From Planctomycetota bacterium (GTDB taxonomy: Bacteria; Planctomycetota; Phycisphaerae; SM23-33), in contig JAKJER010000045.1 in the NCBI GenBank assembly GCA_022705325.1, positions 1 to 51,199 on the forward strand: a DNA stretch of 51,199 bases, read 5' to 3'. The position numbers were made by a program, and so were the translations under genes. The notes under the pieces were generated by a model. The model had not been told where the DNA came from, searched no databases, and worked only from the letters and a program-made list of their open reading frames with translations. Every line of letters begins with the position of its first letter. Position 1 is the first letter of the stretch. Shown here piece by piece: positions 1-8,766 of this stretch.

Positions 1-217
1 GAGTTGGTGGTACTTCTCGTGGACACCTTCGCCCATCTCCTCGGCCTCGATCCGCTCGAATGCCTCGGCCAGCTCCTGCTGGTCCTTGGCGGTGAGTATC
101 TGGTCGGCCGTCCATCGTGTCGCAGTGGGCGAAGGCCGTTCCGTTCGTGATCAGCACAAGGCTAAGCGTGCCGACCAGCAGTCCGATCTTGCTCGACATC
201 CTCTTCATCGCGTTCAT
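1..217 (-). pseudogene. Broken exported protein, partial at window edge
   Basis: An ATG at 217 follows an AAGGAG site and overlaps the TetR stop as ATGA, so it is translationally coupled. The first 37 codons give a signal peptide (ending ...NGTAFA) and then HCDTMDG, which resembles the start of mature DUF6448 proteins. From about position 118 down to 1 the coding signal jumps to another frame: that frame reads DQILTAKDQQELAEAFERIE and on through EEMGEGVHEKYH, which looks like the interior of a hemerythrin-type four-helix protein. The original frame stays open to the edge but gives an Arg/Gly-rich shadow sequence. So two unrelated protein pieces seem joined near 101-118. A deletion, a frameshift or an assembly join at the contig edge could explain it. 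The family calls are tentative. Confidence 0.45.
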
Positions 218-864
218 TTCCGTTCTCCTTCTCGGCCTTTTCTGGCCTCTTCCGGGGGGCTCGCGGCCCCGTCCTGAATCGCCTTCAGAAACAGCGGCCA
301 CGCCCTTTGCGCCTGCCGCGTCACGTCAAAGTCGCCGTCGCTCAGATGCCACAGGATCGCCGAGGGCTGGACCAGTCCCAGGAACATCACGGCGGCCGCC
401 TCGGGATCGACCTCCCGGCCGATCCGCCCGGCCTCCTGGCCATCTCGAACGATTCTGGCTACCTCCGCGAGATAACTGCGGATGCCTCGGTACACCCGGC
501 TGCGACGGTCGGGATGCCCGGTATAGAAGTCCTGGGAAAAGATGATCTGCGGGATGCCGCGGTTCTCCCGAATCATCCGCACGTGCCGCATCAACAGCCC
601 GTGAAGCTGCTCCAGTGCGTCGTCGGTCTCTTCGCTGACCGCCCGGACGTTGTCCCGGAGCTTGTCCTGGATCAGCCCCAGCGTGGCGTCCAGCACCTCG
701 TCCTTGCCCTTGAAGTGGCGGTACAGGGCCGAAGGGACCAGACCCACCCGGCGAGCGACAGCGGCCACGCTGAGCTTCTTCAGCCCGCCGGCGGCCACCA
801 GCTCCAGCGTTGCCTGGGCGATCTGTTCCTGCCGTACCTGCGTGTCGAGTTTCTCGGTCGCCAT
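214..864 (-). CDS. TetR/AcrR family transcriptional repressor
   Basis: 216 aa, the usual TetR length. Residues about 10-60 form the N-terminal helix-turn-helix (RQEQIAQATLELVAAGG, then VAAVARRVGLVPSALYRHFK), the hallmark of the family; the C-terminal part is a helical ligand-binding and dimerisation domain with a YfiR/AcrR-like look (residues 80-200). It probably represses itself and the coupled downstream exported gene (ATGA overlap at 214-217). The ATG at 864 has AAGGAA a few bases upstream. A strong sigma-70 promoter and a palindrome lie just before it. The ligand cannot be predicted from sequence. Confidence 0.9.
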   Translation of the reverse strand: MATEKLDTQVRQEQIAQATLELVAAGGLKKLSVAAVARRVGLVPSALYRHFKGKDEVLDATLGLIQDKLRDNVRAVSEETDDALEQLHGLLMRHVRMIRENRGIPQIIFSQDFYTGHPDRRSRVYRGIRSYLAEVARIVRDGQEAGRIGREVDPEAAAVMFLGLVQPSAILWHLSDGDFDVTRQAQRAWPLFLKAIQDGAASPPEEARKGREGERK

Positions 865-876
865 CTTGCATTCCTT

Positions 877-921
877 GTGAACAGCTATTCACATAATAGG
901 CACCGCCGACCTGGTTGTCAA
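877..921 (-). promoter_or_regulatory. TetR promoter with adjacent palindromic operator
   Basis: On the minus strand TTGACA (921-916), a 17-nt spacer and TATTAT (898-893) make a near-consensus sigma-70 promoter. Directly downstream, 892-877 reads GTGAATAGCTGTTCAC, an imperfect 16-bp palindrome that would cover the transcription start. Position and symmetry fit an autoregulatory TetR operator; binding is inferred. Confidence 0.75.
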
Positions 922-1309
922 GCCCGAATCCCGACAGACTGATGATCACGACGGATTACGCTGGCGCGCGCCGTCGTCTCGATTACCCGAGTCAGCCAAT
1001 GAGTTGGAAGATAGATCACTCGTTCTCTGGGGTTGGTTGTTCTACATCGGGCGAATCGAACCCTCGCGGTTTGGGTGCCCATGGCGTGTGCAACCTGCCC
1101 ATAACCCGGCAGGCGGGACCAGCGAGAGACTCAGAGACTTCCGGCCGGAAGTGGCCATCGGGATCGGAGGGGCCGGTTGGCCGGGGTGTCTCTGCGGCGG
1201 TGGGCGAGAGACAGCGACAGAGCGGCGAGCGTGCGTAAGGTGTTGCGGCTGCTTGCGTAGAACGCGAAACGCCGAGGCTCGTCGTCCTCGGCGCTTGCTG
1301 ATAACACGC
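922..1309. other. Intergenic stretch, no gene seen
   Basis: No open frame here looks like a protein on either strand. The only structure noticed is a small hairpin at 1271-1292 (GCCGAGG and CCTCGGC arms). The region separates the TetR promoter from the tRNA and its probable terminator. Confidence 0.5.
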
Positions 1310-1339
1310 GAGGCCAACCGGTTTTGGCCGGTTGGCCTC
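1310..1339 (-). terminator. Hairpin behind tRNA-fMet
   Basis: Perfect 12-bp inverted repeat (GAGGCCAACCGG and its complement, loop of 6) starting two bases after the tRNA 3' end. It lacks a long U tract, so it may be a factor-dependent terminator or a 3' processing stop. Confidence 0.55.
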
Positions 1340-1341
1340 AC

Positions 1342-1415
<74 letters not shown>

Positions 1416-1653
1416 GTCTTGGTTAAGTTAATCCTAGTGTGCACGCGGACGGGTGTCAAGCGGGCGATGGCCATTTCGGCAAGTTTTTTGCACAACGCCG
1501 CTGCGGAGCAGTCTGTAACGCCCGCGTCAAAGCGGTCCTGGTCCTCTTTTCACCGCCGCGGCTGGAGAAGCGGATGCCGGCGGGACGTCGAACACGTCTG
1601 CGCCTCCGCGTGTCGGTCTCAGAAACGCGTGGGGCGTCTGACCGGCCTGGCGT

Positions 1654-1659
1654 TATAAT
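1654..1659 (+). promoter_or_regulatory. Possible -10 box for the dihaem protein gene
   Basis: A perfect TATAAT stands about 115 bp before the ATG at 1776. No convincing -35 is visible at 16-18 bp upstream, so this is only a candidate. The rest of 1416-1775 holds no gene I can support. Confidence 0.35.
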
Positions 1660-1775
1660 GCCGAGGCGGCAATTCGCGGCCGGTCCGGTTCGTTTTTGCC
1701 TGAATAACGGACGGCTGGCTCACTCGTGTTTGCGGCGGAGGCTGCGCGCGACAGGCGTGTTTGAAAGGATCAGAG

Positions 1776-4700
1776 ATGAGACGAGATTCGGCGACGGCTG
1801 GACGGATGGGCAAGGTCTTGCTCTGTGCGGCGACGGCGGGCGTTCTGGCGATGGCCTGGGTGCTGCTACCGGCGCCGGCGACGTCGGCTGAGGCGCCGGG
1901 GGCGGCCACGCCGTACGTCAAGAAGGCCACGTGGGCGGAGACGGTCGCCGCCAGTCGGGCGGCGTTCTGCCAGTCGCTGGCGGGCCAGCCGAAAGTCAAA
2001 GGCACGTTCGTCCCGTTTGACAGCGGCGTCCTGCCGGGCGACGGCCCGGGCGTGCAGGTCTCGCTGAACGTCGAAGACGTGGAGGACCTCCGGCTGATCG
2101 GCCTGTGCCTTCGGGGCACGGGCAACTGCCACATCTGGGGCGACCCGCGGCTGATCGACAAGGACGGCAAGGAGACGTCGCTGACGAGCCTCAAGCCCAA
2201 GAGCATTCGCGTGGGCTGGGGCCAGTTGCTGCTCAACAAGAACTGGCAGGACCGTCCCCTGCGCGTGGGCGACAAGCAGTTCCAGCGCGGCCTGTGGGTC
2301 CACGCCGACAGTGAACTCGTCTACGGCCTCGACCGCAAGTATGTCCGCTTCGAGTGCTGGGTGGGCGAAGACAAGGACCGCGCCACCGGGCAGGTCCGCT
2401 TCCAGGTCACCAGCGGCACGGCCGAGCCGCCGCCTGCGTTCTGGTTGTCGTGCCGCCGCGACTTCCCCGAACTGTCGGCCTGGCTGGAGCACGACTGCAG
2501 CGACATCGTGACGTACCTTCGCCCGCGAACGGACAGTTCCCTGGAGCAGGAGTTGGCAGCCCGGACGATCGGGCAGGCGCCGGCCGAACTGACGGCTGGT
2601 CTGAAGGCGCAGGCCGAGGCGTTGGCCAAGGCCGGCGCGGGCGCCGGCGACGCCCGCTGGCTGGACCTGTACGCCCAGGCGTGTCGCCTTCGGGAGGCCG
2701 GCCAGATGGTCGGCGGCGTGACCCTGCCGCAGATCAAGGACGCGTTGGCGAAGGACCTGGCCGCTCTGGTCGCCGCCAAGCCCGGCGCCGAGGACGCGCG
2801 CTGGGCGGAGTTTCTCCAGCACGCCGTGCAGCGTCGCGAGTTGAGCACGCAATGGGATGCCCTGGTTCACGACATCAAGAACACCAGTCACTTCGAGAAG
2901 TACGCCAAGGAAGCCTACCGCGTCGAGGCGACGATCCTGCCGGGCGACCGCGACCCGCTGGACATCGTCGTCCGCCGGACCACCGCCCTGCTGGACGACC
3001 TGATGGGCACGTCGGCGGCCGACAAGCTGGCCGCCAGGGCCAAGCAACTCGACCAGCTCCGCGAGGCCGCCAAGACGGTGGCCGTCACCGATGCCGCGGC
3101 CCGCTTCGACCTGTTCCTGCGGGCCTGCTCGCTTCGGCGCCAGATCGTTCTGAGCAACCCCCTGCTGGACTTCGACCGCATCCTGTTCATCAAGCGTCAC
3201 CGGGCCATCTACAATCACATGTGCGACCAGTACTACGGCATGGCCCAGCACCCCGGAGGCGGAATGTACGTCCTGGAGGACGCGTTCGGCCCGGCCCCCC
3301 GGGTGCGCGACGTGCTGGCCGACTCGGTCGTCCAGAACGGCCGGCTGAAAGGCCAGAGGCTCTCGGGCGGCCCGACGCGTCGCTGGAACATCCGCTTCGA
3401 CGGCGAGGGCAACCTGCACGGCGAGGAGACCGAGGGCGGCAGCTTCCTCTCGCCCGACCTGCACTACGACGGCAAGCGGATCGCCTTCGCCTACGTCGAG
3501 TGCCAGGGCGACCGGCTGCACCGCCTCCACGTCGACCCCACCCAGGGCCACTGGCACGAGGGCCGCTGCTACCACGTCTTCAGCGTCAACCTCGACGGCA
3601 GCGATCTGCGGATGCTCACCGACGGCACGTTCAACGATTTCGACCCCTGCTGGCTGCCTAACGGGCGGATCGCGTTCATGTCCGAGCGACGCGGAGGCTA
3701 TCTCCGCTGCGGGCGGACCTGCCCCACCTACACGCTCTACGACATGGCCGCCGACGGCAACGAGGTCAACTGCCTCAGCTTCCACGAGACCAACGAGTGG
3801 AACCCGTCGGTCACCAACGACGGGCGGATCCTCTACACCCGCTGGGACTACGTCGACCGCTTCGGCTGCACCGCCCACCACCCGTGGATCACCACGCTGG
3901 ACGGCGCGGACAGCCGCGCGGTGCACGGCAACTTCGCCCCGCGCAATTCCCGTCCCGACATGGAACTCGACTGCCGCGCGATCCCCGGCGAGAACCGGTT
4001 CATCGCCACCGCCGCCCCCCACCACAGCCAGTGCTTCGGCAGCCTGGTGATGATCGACCCGGACGTGCCGGACGACGACGCCATGGGCCCGATCCGGCGG
4101 ATCACCCCGGAGGTCGGGTTCCCCGAGAGCCAGGGCGGCACGGAAACCTACGGCCAGGCTTATCCTCTCAGTCGGGATTACTACCTCTGCGCCTACGACG
4201 CCAACAACGAGCTGCGCCGCGGCGGGGGGAATTACGGCATCTACCTCGTCGACTCATGGGGCAACAAGGAACTGCTCTACCGCGATCCGCAGATCGCCTG
4301 CATGAGCCCGATCCCCGTCCGCCCCACCACGCCCCCGCCGACAGGCGTGGTCGCCGGCGCCGCCCTCACCCGCAGCGCCCCCGGCCCGCGAGACAAGCCC
4401 ACCGTCGTCAATGACGTCGGCAGCGGCACGATGGCCGTCATGAACGTCTACGACACGCACCGCCAGTGGCCCGAAGGCACGAAGATCACCGCCCTGCGGA
4501 TCCTCCAGGTCCTGCCCATGACCGTCCCCTCCGGCGGCAAGAGACCGCATGAGACGGGCAAGCGCATCGCCCTGGCCGGCGACAGCGTCGTGCCCGCCCG
4601 CTGGGTGATCGGCACGGTCCCGGTCGAGGCGGACGGCTCGGCCTACTTCACCGTCCCCGCCAACCGCGAGATGTTCTTCCAGGCCCTGGACGAGAAGGGC

Positions 4701-5246
4701 CTGGCCGTCCAGTCCATGCGGTCGGCGACGTACATCCACGACGGCGAGCGGCTGGTCTGCGGCGGCTGCCACGAGCCGCGATACCGGACGCCGCCCGCGA
4801 TGACCCAGCTCCCGCTGGCGTTGCGGCGAGCGCCGTCCAAGCCCACGTCCGACGTCGACGGCACGTACCCGTTCAGCTATCCGCGGCTGGTCCAGCCCGT
4901 GCTGGACAAGAACTGCGTCCCCTGCCACACGAAAGAGAAGAAGGCGCCCAACCTCGGCCGCGAGCCCATCGCCAACAAGTGGTACGCCTCGTACAACACG
5001 CTGGTCAAGTACGGCTTCACCGACTACGGCGAGAACCTGCGGACCACGCCGGGCAAGTTCGGCGCGTACGGCTCGAAGCTCCACGCCATGCTCGCCAAGG
5101 GCCACCACGACCTGAAGCTCGCGCCCGAAGACATGCACCGCCTGAGCCTGTGGCTGGACCTGTGCTCGATGTTCTACGGCGTCTACGAGAAGGAAGGCGG
5201 CGAGGCCCAGCTCCGCGGCGAGGTGGTCAAGGCCACCCTGGAGTGA
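1776..5246 (+). CDS. HzsA-related dihaem protein with NPCBM and propeller parts
   Basis: About 1156 aa. The ATG at 1776 is preferred over the TTG at 1761 because AAGGA stands just before it. It begins with a signal peptide (to about residue 38). Residues about 85-210 look like an NPCBM/NEW2-type carbohydrate-binding module (FQRGLWVHADSELVYGL). The middle (about 470-760) has TolB/PD40-type propeller repeats (SPDLHYDGKRIAFAY, DPCWLPNGRIAFMSERRGG). The C-terminal part carries two haem c motifs, CGGCH (residues 995-999) and CVPCH (1047-1051). This arrangement matches proteins annotated as HzsA-related in planctomycetes; true hydrazine synthase activity is not implied. It is probably periplasmic or surface-bound. 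The beta-helix gene follows after 2 nt, so the two are co-transcribed. Confidence 0.8.
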   Translation: MRRDSATAGRMGKVLLCAATAGVLAMAWVLLPAPATSAEAPGAATPYVKKATWAETVAASRAAFCQSLAGQPKVKGTFVPFDSGVLPGDGPGVQVSLNVEDVEDLRLIGLCLRGTGNCHIWGDPRLIDKDGKETSLTSLKPKSIRVGWGQLLLNKNWQDRPLRVGDKQFQRGLWVHADSELVYGLDRKYVRFECWVGEDKDRATGQVRFQVTSGTAEPPPAFWLSCRRDFPELSAWLEHDCSDIVTYLRPRTDSSLEQELAARTIGQAPAELTAGLKAQAEALAKAGAGAGDARWLDLYAQACRLREAGQMVGGVTLPQIKDALAKDLAALVAAKPGAEDARWAEFLQHAVQRRELSTQWDALVHDIKNTSHFEKYAKEAYRVEATILPGDRDPLDIVVRRTTALLDDLMGTSAADKLAARAKQLDQLREAAKTVAVTDAAARFDLFLRACSLRRQIVLSNPLLDFDRILFIKRHRAIYNHMCDQYYGMAQHPGGGMYVLEDAFGPAPRVRDVLADSVVQNGRLKGQRLSGGPTRRWNIRFDGEGNLHGEETEGGSFLSPDLHYDGKRIAFAYVECQGDRLHRLHVDPTQGHWHEGRCYHVFSVNLDGSDLRMLTDGTFNDFDPCWLPNGRIAFMSERRGGYLRCGRTCPTYTLYDMAADGNEVNCLSFHETNEWNPSVTNDGRILYTRWDYVDRFGCTAHHPWITTLDGADSRAVHGNFAPRNSRPDMELDCRAIPGENRFIATAAPHHSQCFGSLVMIDPDVPDDDAMGPIRRITPEVGFPESQGGTETYGQAYPLSRDYYLCAYDANNELRRGGGNYGIYLVDSWGNKELLYRDPQIACMSPIPVRPTTPPPTGVVAGAALTRSAPGPRDKPTVVNDVGSGTMAVMNVYDTHRQWPEGTKITALRILQVLPMTVPSGGKRPHETGKRIALAGDSVVPARWVIGTVPVEADGSAYFTVPANREMFFQALDEKGLAVQSMRSATYIHDGERLVCGGCHEPRYRTPPAMTQLPLALRRAPSKPTSDVDGTYPFSYPRLVQPVLDKNCVPCHTKEKKAPNLGREPIANKWYASYNTLVKYGFTDYGENLRTTPGKFGAYGSKLHAMLAKGHHDLKLAPEDMHRLSLWLDLCSMFYGVYEKEGGEAQLRGEVVKATLE

Positions 5247-5248
5247 CC

Positions 5249-7186
5249 ATGCCCCCGCGCCGCCCGGGCAATCCACTTGTCCGCGCCGCCCTGCTGGCGG
5301 GCCTGCTCGCGATGGCGGCGCAGGGACGGGCGGAGTACAAGCCCGTCCAGCCCGGGCCCGTGCCCGACGGCTGCATCGCCCTCTCCGCGCCGGGCCGCTG
5401 CGACCAGCCGGGCAAGACCTACGTCCTCACGCGCGACATCGCCAGCCCCACCACCGCCCTGTTCCTGGCCGACGGCGTCACGCTCGACCTCAACGGACAC
5501 AGCGTCTCCTACGCCGCCGGGCCCTATCAGCACGTGCCCAACTGCGGCTTCGAGGACGGCCTGGCCGGGTGGGACGTCTCCCGCGCCGCCGGCGCCGCCG
5601 TCGAGAGCGCCGACACCGTCCGCCCCTTCGTCGGGCACAAGATTCTCCGCCTGCGCGCCGGCGACGAGATCGTCTCGCCCTACGTCCGCCTCCCCGTCGC
5701 CGATCGCTCCTACTACGCCACCTGCGGCGTGCTCGACCAGCGGATGAAGGTCGTCATCGGCGTGGACGACGCCGACGGCCGGCCCGTCCGCTGCGAGTTC
5801 CGCTTCGGCTCCAACGTCCGCCCGAGCTGCCCGCAGGCGGGCAGCCCCAAGCTCGGCGGGGGCTTCGTCTTCGCCCACCTCCACCATCTGCCCGCGGGCA
5901 AGTATCGCATCCGCGTCCGGGCCGAGACCGACTGCCTCATCGACGAGGTCGACATCCGACCGGCCATGGACGTCGGCGTGGCCGTCGTCGACCGCGTCTA
6001 TCCCTGGGCCTACTACAAGTGCATCCTCGACGGAGACGCCGCCGCCTTCTTCGACTTCCTCAAGCCCGGCACGACCGGCGATCCGCTGCCCGCCCTGCCG
6101 CGAGCCGCCGGCGCGGGAACCATCACCATCCGCAACGGCACCATCCGCTGCGGGTTCGACGGCATCCGTTCCTGGGCCGTCCAGTCCACCGCACGCCAGG
6201 CCATGCTCGTGATGGAGAACGTCAAGGTGCAGGCCGCCGGCATCAACACCAACGCCCTCTACGCCCCCCGCGCCCGAATCGCCAACTGCCGCTTCGAGAT
6301 CGACACCCCCTTCATCATCGACCGGCACCGGCTGGCCGACAGCCCCGTCGCCCTCATCGAGGCCGACGGCTCCGAGGTCGCCCACTGCGAGTTCATCGGC
6401 GGGCAGGGCAACCTCTGCGTCATGGGCAACCGCGACATCCGCATCCACGACAACCTCTTCGTCAATCGCCAGAGGGTCACCAACCACTACAGCCTCATGC
6501 TCGGCCGCTGCCAGGGCGCACGCATCTTCCGCAACCGCTTCGAGCCCGAGATCGGCTCGGGCCTGCTCATGTACGGCTCGGGCGGAAACGAGGTCTGCGA
6601 GAACACCTTCCGCGTCGCCGCCGCCAACGGCAACTGCGAGTACGCCACCGCCGACTACTCCACCAACGCCATCCGCATCACCGACTACAATGCCAAGCCG
6701 GACCCCGCACACCCCGCCGTCGGCAACCGCATCCATCACAACCGCATCCACGTCACCGGCCGCCACTACACCAGCTACAAGGGCTACGTCCCCATCGCCA
6801 CCGCCCTCTTCGTCAGCGTCGGCGCCTGCGAGAACCACGTCCACGACAACGAGATCACCGTGGACCACCAGGCCCCCGGCACGCCCGCCGAGGCCACTGC
6901 CTTCTACATCGGCGGCTCGGACAACGGCGGGCGCTACGAGCGAAACATGATCACCACCAACGTCCCCGCCTTCTGGATCGCCACGCGATACGGGGCCGCC
7001 TCCAACGTCAAGGTATTCGACAACCGGATCGTCAAGTCGCCCAACGCCCCCGCCGACTTCCAACCCTTCCGCCTGGGCTGGTGGCGACACGCCGCCACCA
7101 ACGTCGAGTTCCGCGGCAACCGGTTCGAGAACTGTCGCTTCGGCCTGACCGCCACGCCCGCCCAGCACACCTACACCGCCAAATAG
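5249..7186 (+). CDS. Exported parallel beta-helix protein
   Basis: 645 aa, starting at the ATG 2 nt after the preceding stop. Residues 1-28 form a signal peptide (LVRAALLAGLLAMAAQGRA). An N-terminal stretch (TYVLTRDIASPTTALFLADGVTLDLNGHSVSY) is typical of right-handed beta-helix proteins of the NosD/pectate-lyase fold. Residues about 90-240 look like a carbohydrate-binding insert (NCGFEDGLAGWDVS). The rest has repeated PbH1-type rungs rich in N, such as VAHCEFIGGQGNLCVMGNRDIRIHDN and GNRIHHNRIHV. A polysaccharide ligand or substrate is likely, but catalytic residues cannot be picked out by eye. It is coupled to the dihaem protein and presumably acts outside the cytoplasmic membrane. Confidence 0.75.
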   Translation: MPPRRPGNPLVRAALLAGLLAMAAQGRAEYKPVQPGPVPDGCIALSAPGRCDQPGKTYVLTRDIASPTTALFLADGVTLDLNGHSVSYAAGPYQHVPNCGFEDGLAGWDVSRAAGAAVESADTVRPFVGHKILRLRAGDEIVSPYVRLPVADRSYYATCGVLDQRMKVVIGVDDADGRPVRCEFRFGSNVRPSCPQAGSPKLGGGFVFAHLHHLPAGKYRIRVRAETDCLIDEVDIRPAMDVGVAVVDRVYPWAYYKCILDGDAAAFFDFLKPGTTGDPLPALPRAAGAGTITIRNGTIRCGFDGIRSWAVQSTARQAMLVMENVKVQAAGINTNALYAPRARIANCRFEIDTPFIIDRHRLADSPVALIEADGSEVAHCEFIGGQGNLCVMGNRDIRIHDNLFVNRQRVTNHYSLMLGRCQGARIFRNRFEPEIGSGLLMYGSGGNEVCENTFRVAAANGNCEYATADYSTNAIRITDYNAKPDPAHPAVGNRIHHNRIHVTGRHYTSYKGYVPIATALFVSVGACENHVHDNEITVDHQAPGTPAEATAFYIGGSDNGGRYERNMITTNVPAFWIATRYGAASNVKVFDNRIVKSPNAPADFQPFRLGWWRHAATNVEFRGNRFENCRFGLTATPAQHTYTAK

Positions 7187-7265
7187 CCCCGCCGTTCCTC
7201 CCGCCCGCCGACAGGCCGGCTGGAGCGTCAGCAACCCCCCTGGCTGCCCGCTGGCCGCACGATCT

Positions 7266-7300
7266 CCCGCCCGACGACTCCGCGGGTCGTCCCGGGCGGG
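7266..7300 (+). terminator. GC-rich hairpin after the beta-helix gene
   Basis: Arms CCCGCCCGACGAC and GTCGTCCCGGGCGGG can pair with two unpaired bases. No U tract follows. It sits about 80 bp beyond the stop of the beta-helix gene. Confidence 0.45.
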
Positions 7301-7320
7301 ATAGTCGGCTATACGCACGG

Positions 7321-7352
7321 CCTGCCTGCCGGAGGCACGGCCTGCCTGCCGG
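7321..7352. repeat. CCTGCCTGCCGG repeat, two copies
   Basis: CCTGCCTGCCGG occurs at 7321-7332 and 7341-7352. The same half-palindrome recurs in other intergenic spots of the window (9206, 23575, 49894, 50891). Confidence 0.6.
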
Positions 7353-7734
7353 GTTGCTCACCCCGACGCCTCCCGGACCCGGCGCCCGGTTCAAGGCCAA
7401 TGTCCCGTTTTTCCGGAAAATCAGACCGCATCGGCTCGACGCTCGAATTCCATTTAACATTCTGTGAATAAATAATTTACGAAGATTGAGCGCAAGTGCT
7501 AAAAGTCTGATTTATCTGAAAACCAGGCGCAGAAATGGGACAGTTGCGCCCCAAATGGGACATTCGGCCGTCGCGTTCTTGACGTTACTATCTCTTCTGA
7601 AATGGGTTACGCAATTCATCCTCGCCGTCCAGCCCCCTCGCCGACCACGGGAGCGAGATCGACCGACGCGTCTTGGAAAACCTGCTGAGGCTCAACGGGG
7701 AGAGAGCCTCCGGCGAATAGACAGCGTCGAAGGC
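7353..7734. other. AT-richer intergenic stretch with AAATGGGACA repeats
   Basis: No gene seen. The stretch at about 7440-7520 is clearly AT-richer than the rest of the window. AAATGGGACA occurs twice, at 7533-7542 and 7553-7562, exactly 20 bp apart, and an inverted partner (TGTCCCGTTTTT) lies at 7400-7411. The spacing by two helical turns would suit a DNA-binding protein or a decayed mobile-element end. Confidence 0.45.
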
Positions 7735-8042
7735 GGCGCTTGTAGTGTGCCCGTAAGGGCATAAGAGGAAACGCCCTGTGCGTTGACGTGCGTGAGGACG
7801 TCCAAACGAAGAAGACCGCCTTACGGCGGGAGCCAGGCTACATGCGCAAAGGACCGCCTTACGGCGGCACTACAAGCGCCGCCGTCGTGCGAACGCAGCC
7901 GAAGTGACGCTTGTAGTGTGCCCGTAAGGGCATAAGAGCAGACGCCCCGTGCGTTGACGCGCGTGAGGACGCCCAAACGACGAAGACCGCCTTACGGCGG
8001 CACTACAAACGCCGCTTCGAGTTTGGACCGCCTTACGGTGCC
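7735..8042. repeat. RAYT-linked palindromic repeat array
   Basis: Six copies of one short palindromic unit lie here in alternating orientation: 7738-7765 and 7906-7938 (core TAGTGTGCCCGTAAGGGC), and 7814-7830, 7852-7880, 7985-8013 and 8026-8042 in the opposite sense (core ACCGCCTTACGGCGGCACTA). A 92-bp block, 7738-7829, is repeated directly at 7908-7999 with about 6 differences. The array ends some 57 bp before the transposase start. Alternating palindromes beside a RAYT gene match the layout of REP/BIME arrays. Two further copies are inside protein genes at 20201 and 24017. Confidence 0.88.
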
Positions 8043-8099
8043 CGGCCGTGACGTTAACCTACAGAAGGAATCTGAGCGTACAGCAGGCGGGAGAACGAC

Positions 8100-8696
8100 A
8101 TGTATCAATATCGCCTTATGACCCCGCAGCAGAGAGCGGAAGTCGTGGCTGAGCGAAAGGCGAATGGATACCCCTGGCATGCTCCGCCCCACTTCGGAGG
8201 TGACGAGGCAAAGGCGTACATGCTCTCGGCAGCATGCTTTGAACATCGGGAGCTGCTTGTGACGCCAAACCGCCTGAGCGAGTGGACCCGCGCGCTCCTG
8301 GACGGGGTCGAGCACGAGCTGGGCGGACGAGTCCATGCGTGGGTGGTTCAGCCGAACCACTATCATGTGCTGGCATCGGTGAATCTGAAGGACTTTCGGG
8401 CGTGGACTGCGCGGAAACACAATGGCAAGTCCACCCAGTGGAATCGCGAGGATCGCACGCCGGGACGGAAAGTGTGGCATCGTTTTTCAGACCGGCGGAT
8501 CAGGGATGAAAGGCACTTCTACGCCTCGGTCAACTACATCCATGCCAACCCCGTGAAGCACGGTTTTGTCGCAGACTCGAACGATTGGCCGTGGTGCAGC
8601 CTGCAAGAATATCTGGAGGCTGTGGGGCGCGACGTGCTGGCGGCCTGGTGGCGAGAGTACCCGCTCAACAACTACGGCAAAGGTTGGGACGACTGA
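8100..8696 (+). CDS. REP-associated tyrosine transposase (RAYT)
   Basis: 198 aa, close to the usual size of single-domain Y1 transposases. The HUH motif is at residues 87-89 in QPNHYHVLA, and the likely catalytic tyrosine is Y146 in NYIHANPVKHG, the conserved Y...NPV block of RAYTs. Family members nick and join single-stranded DNA at REP hairpins and are often domesticated single-copy genes. The ATG at 8100 follows GGGAGA. The palindrome array at 7735-8042 immediately upstream is its probable substrate. The gene's GC content is lower than that of its neighbours (many A-rich codons at the start), consistent with separate ancestry. Confidence 0.88.
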   Translation: MYQYRLMTPQQRAEVVAERKANGYPWHAPPHFGGDEAKAYMLSAACFEHRELLVTPNRLSEWTRALLDGVEHELGGRVHAWVVQPNHYHVLASVNLKDFRAWTARKHNGKSTQWNREDRTPGRKVWHRFSDRRIRDERHFYASVNYIHANPVKHGFVADSNDWPWCSLQEYLEAVGRDVLAAWWREYPLNNYGKGWDD

Positions 8697-8766
8697 TGCG
8701 AGATCTGGTCGAAGCGGCGCGGTGTTGGCCATTGACCTGCGCGGGGCGGCGGTTCACAATGCGTTC

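Noticed and set aside
1776..5246. Naming the dihaem protein hydrazine synthase subunit A
   Set aside because: Only distant relatedness through the propeller and haem motifs; no other anammox genes are in the window.
5183..7318. 711-codon minus-strand frame opposite the beta-helix gene
   Set aside because: Low-complexity Gly/Val/Ala/Asp shadow of the real gene; no start signals or motifs.
7486..7764. 92-codon plus-strand frame in the repeat region
   Set aside because: It runs through AT-rich spacer and palindromes, has no ribosome site and no recognisable protein character.
7735..8042. Possible CRISPR array
   Set aside because: Repeats alternate in orientation, spacing is irregular and there are no unique equal-length spacers or cas genes.
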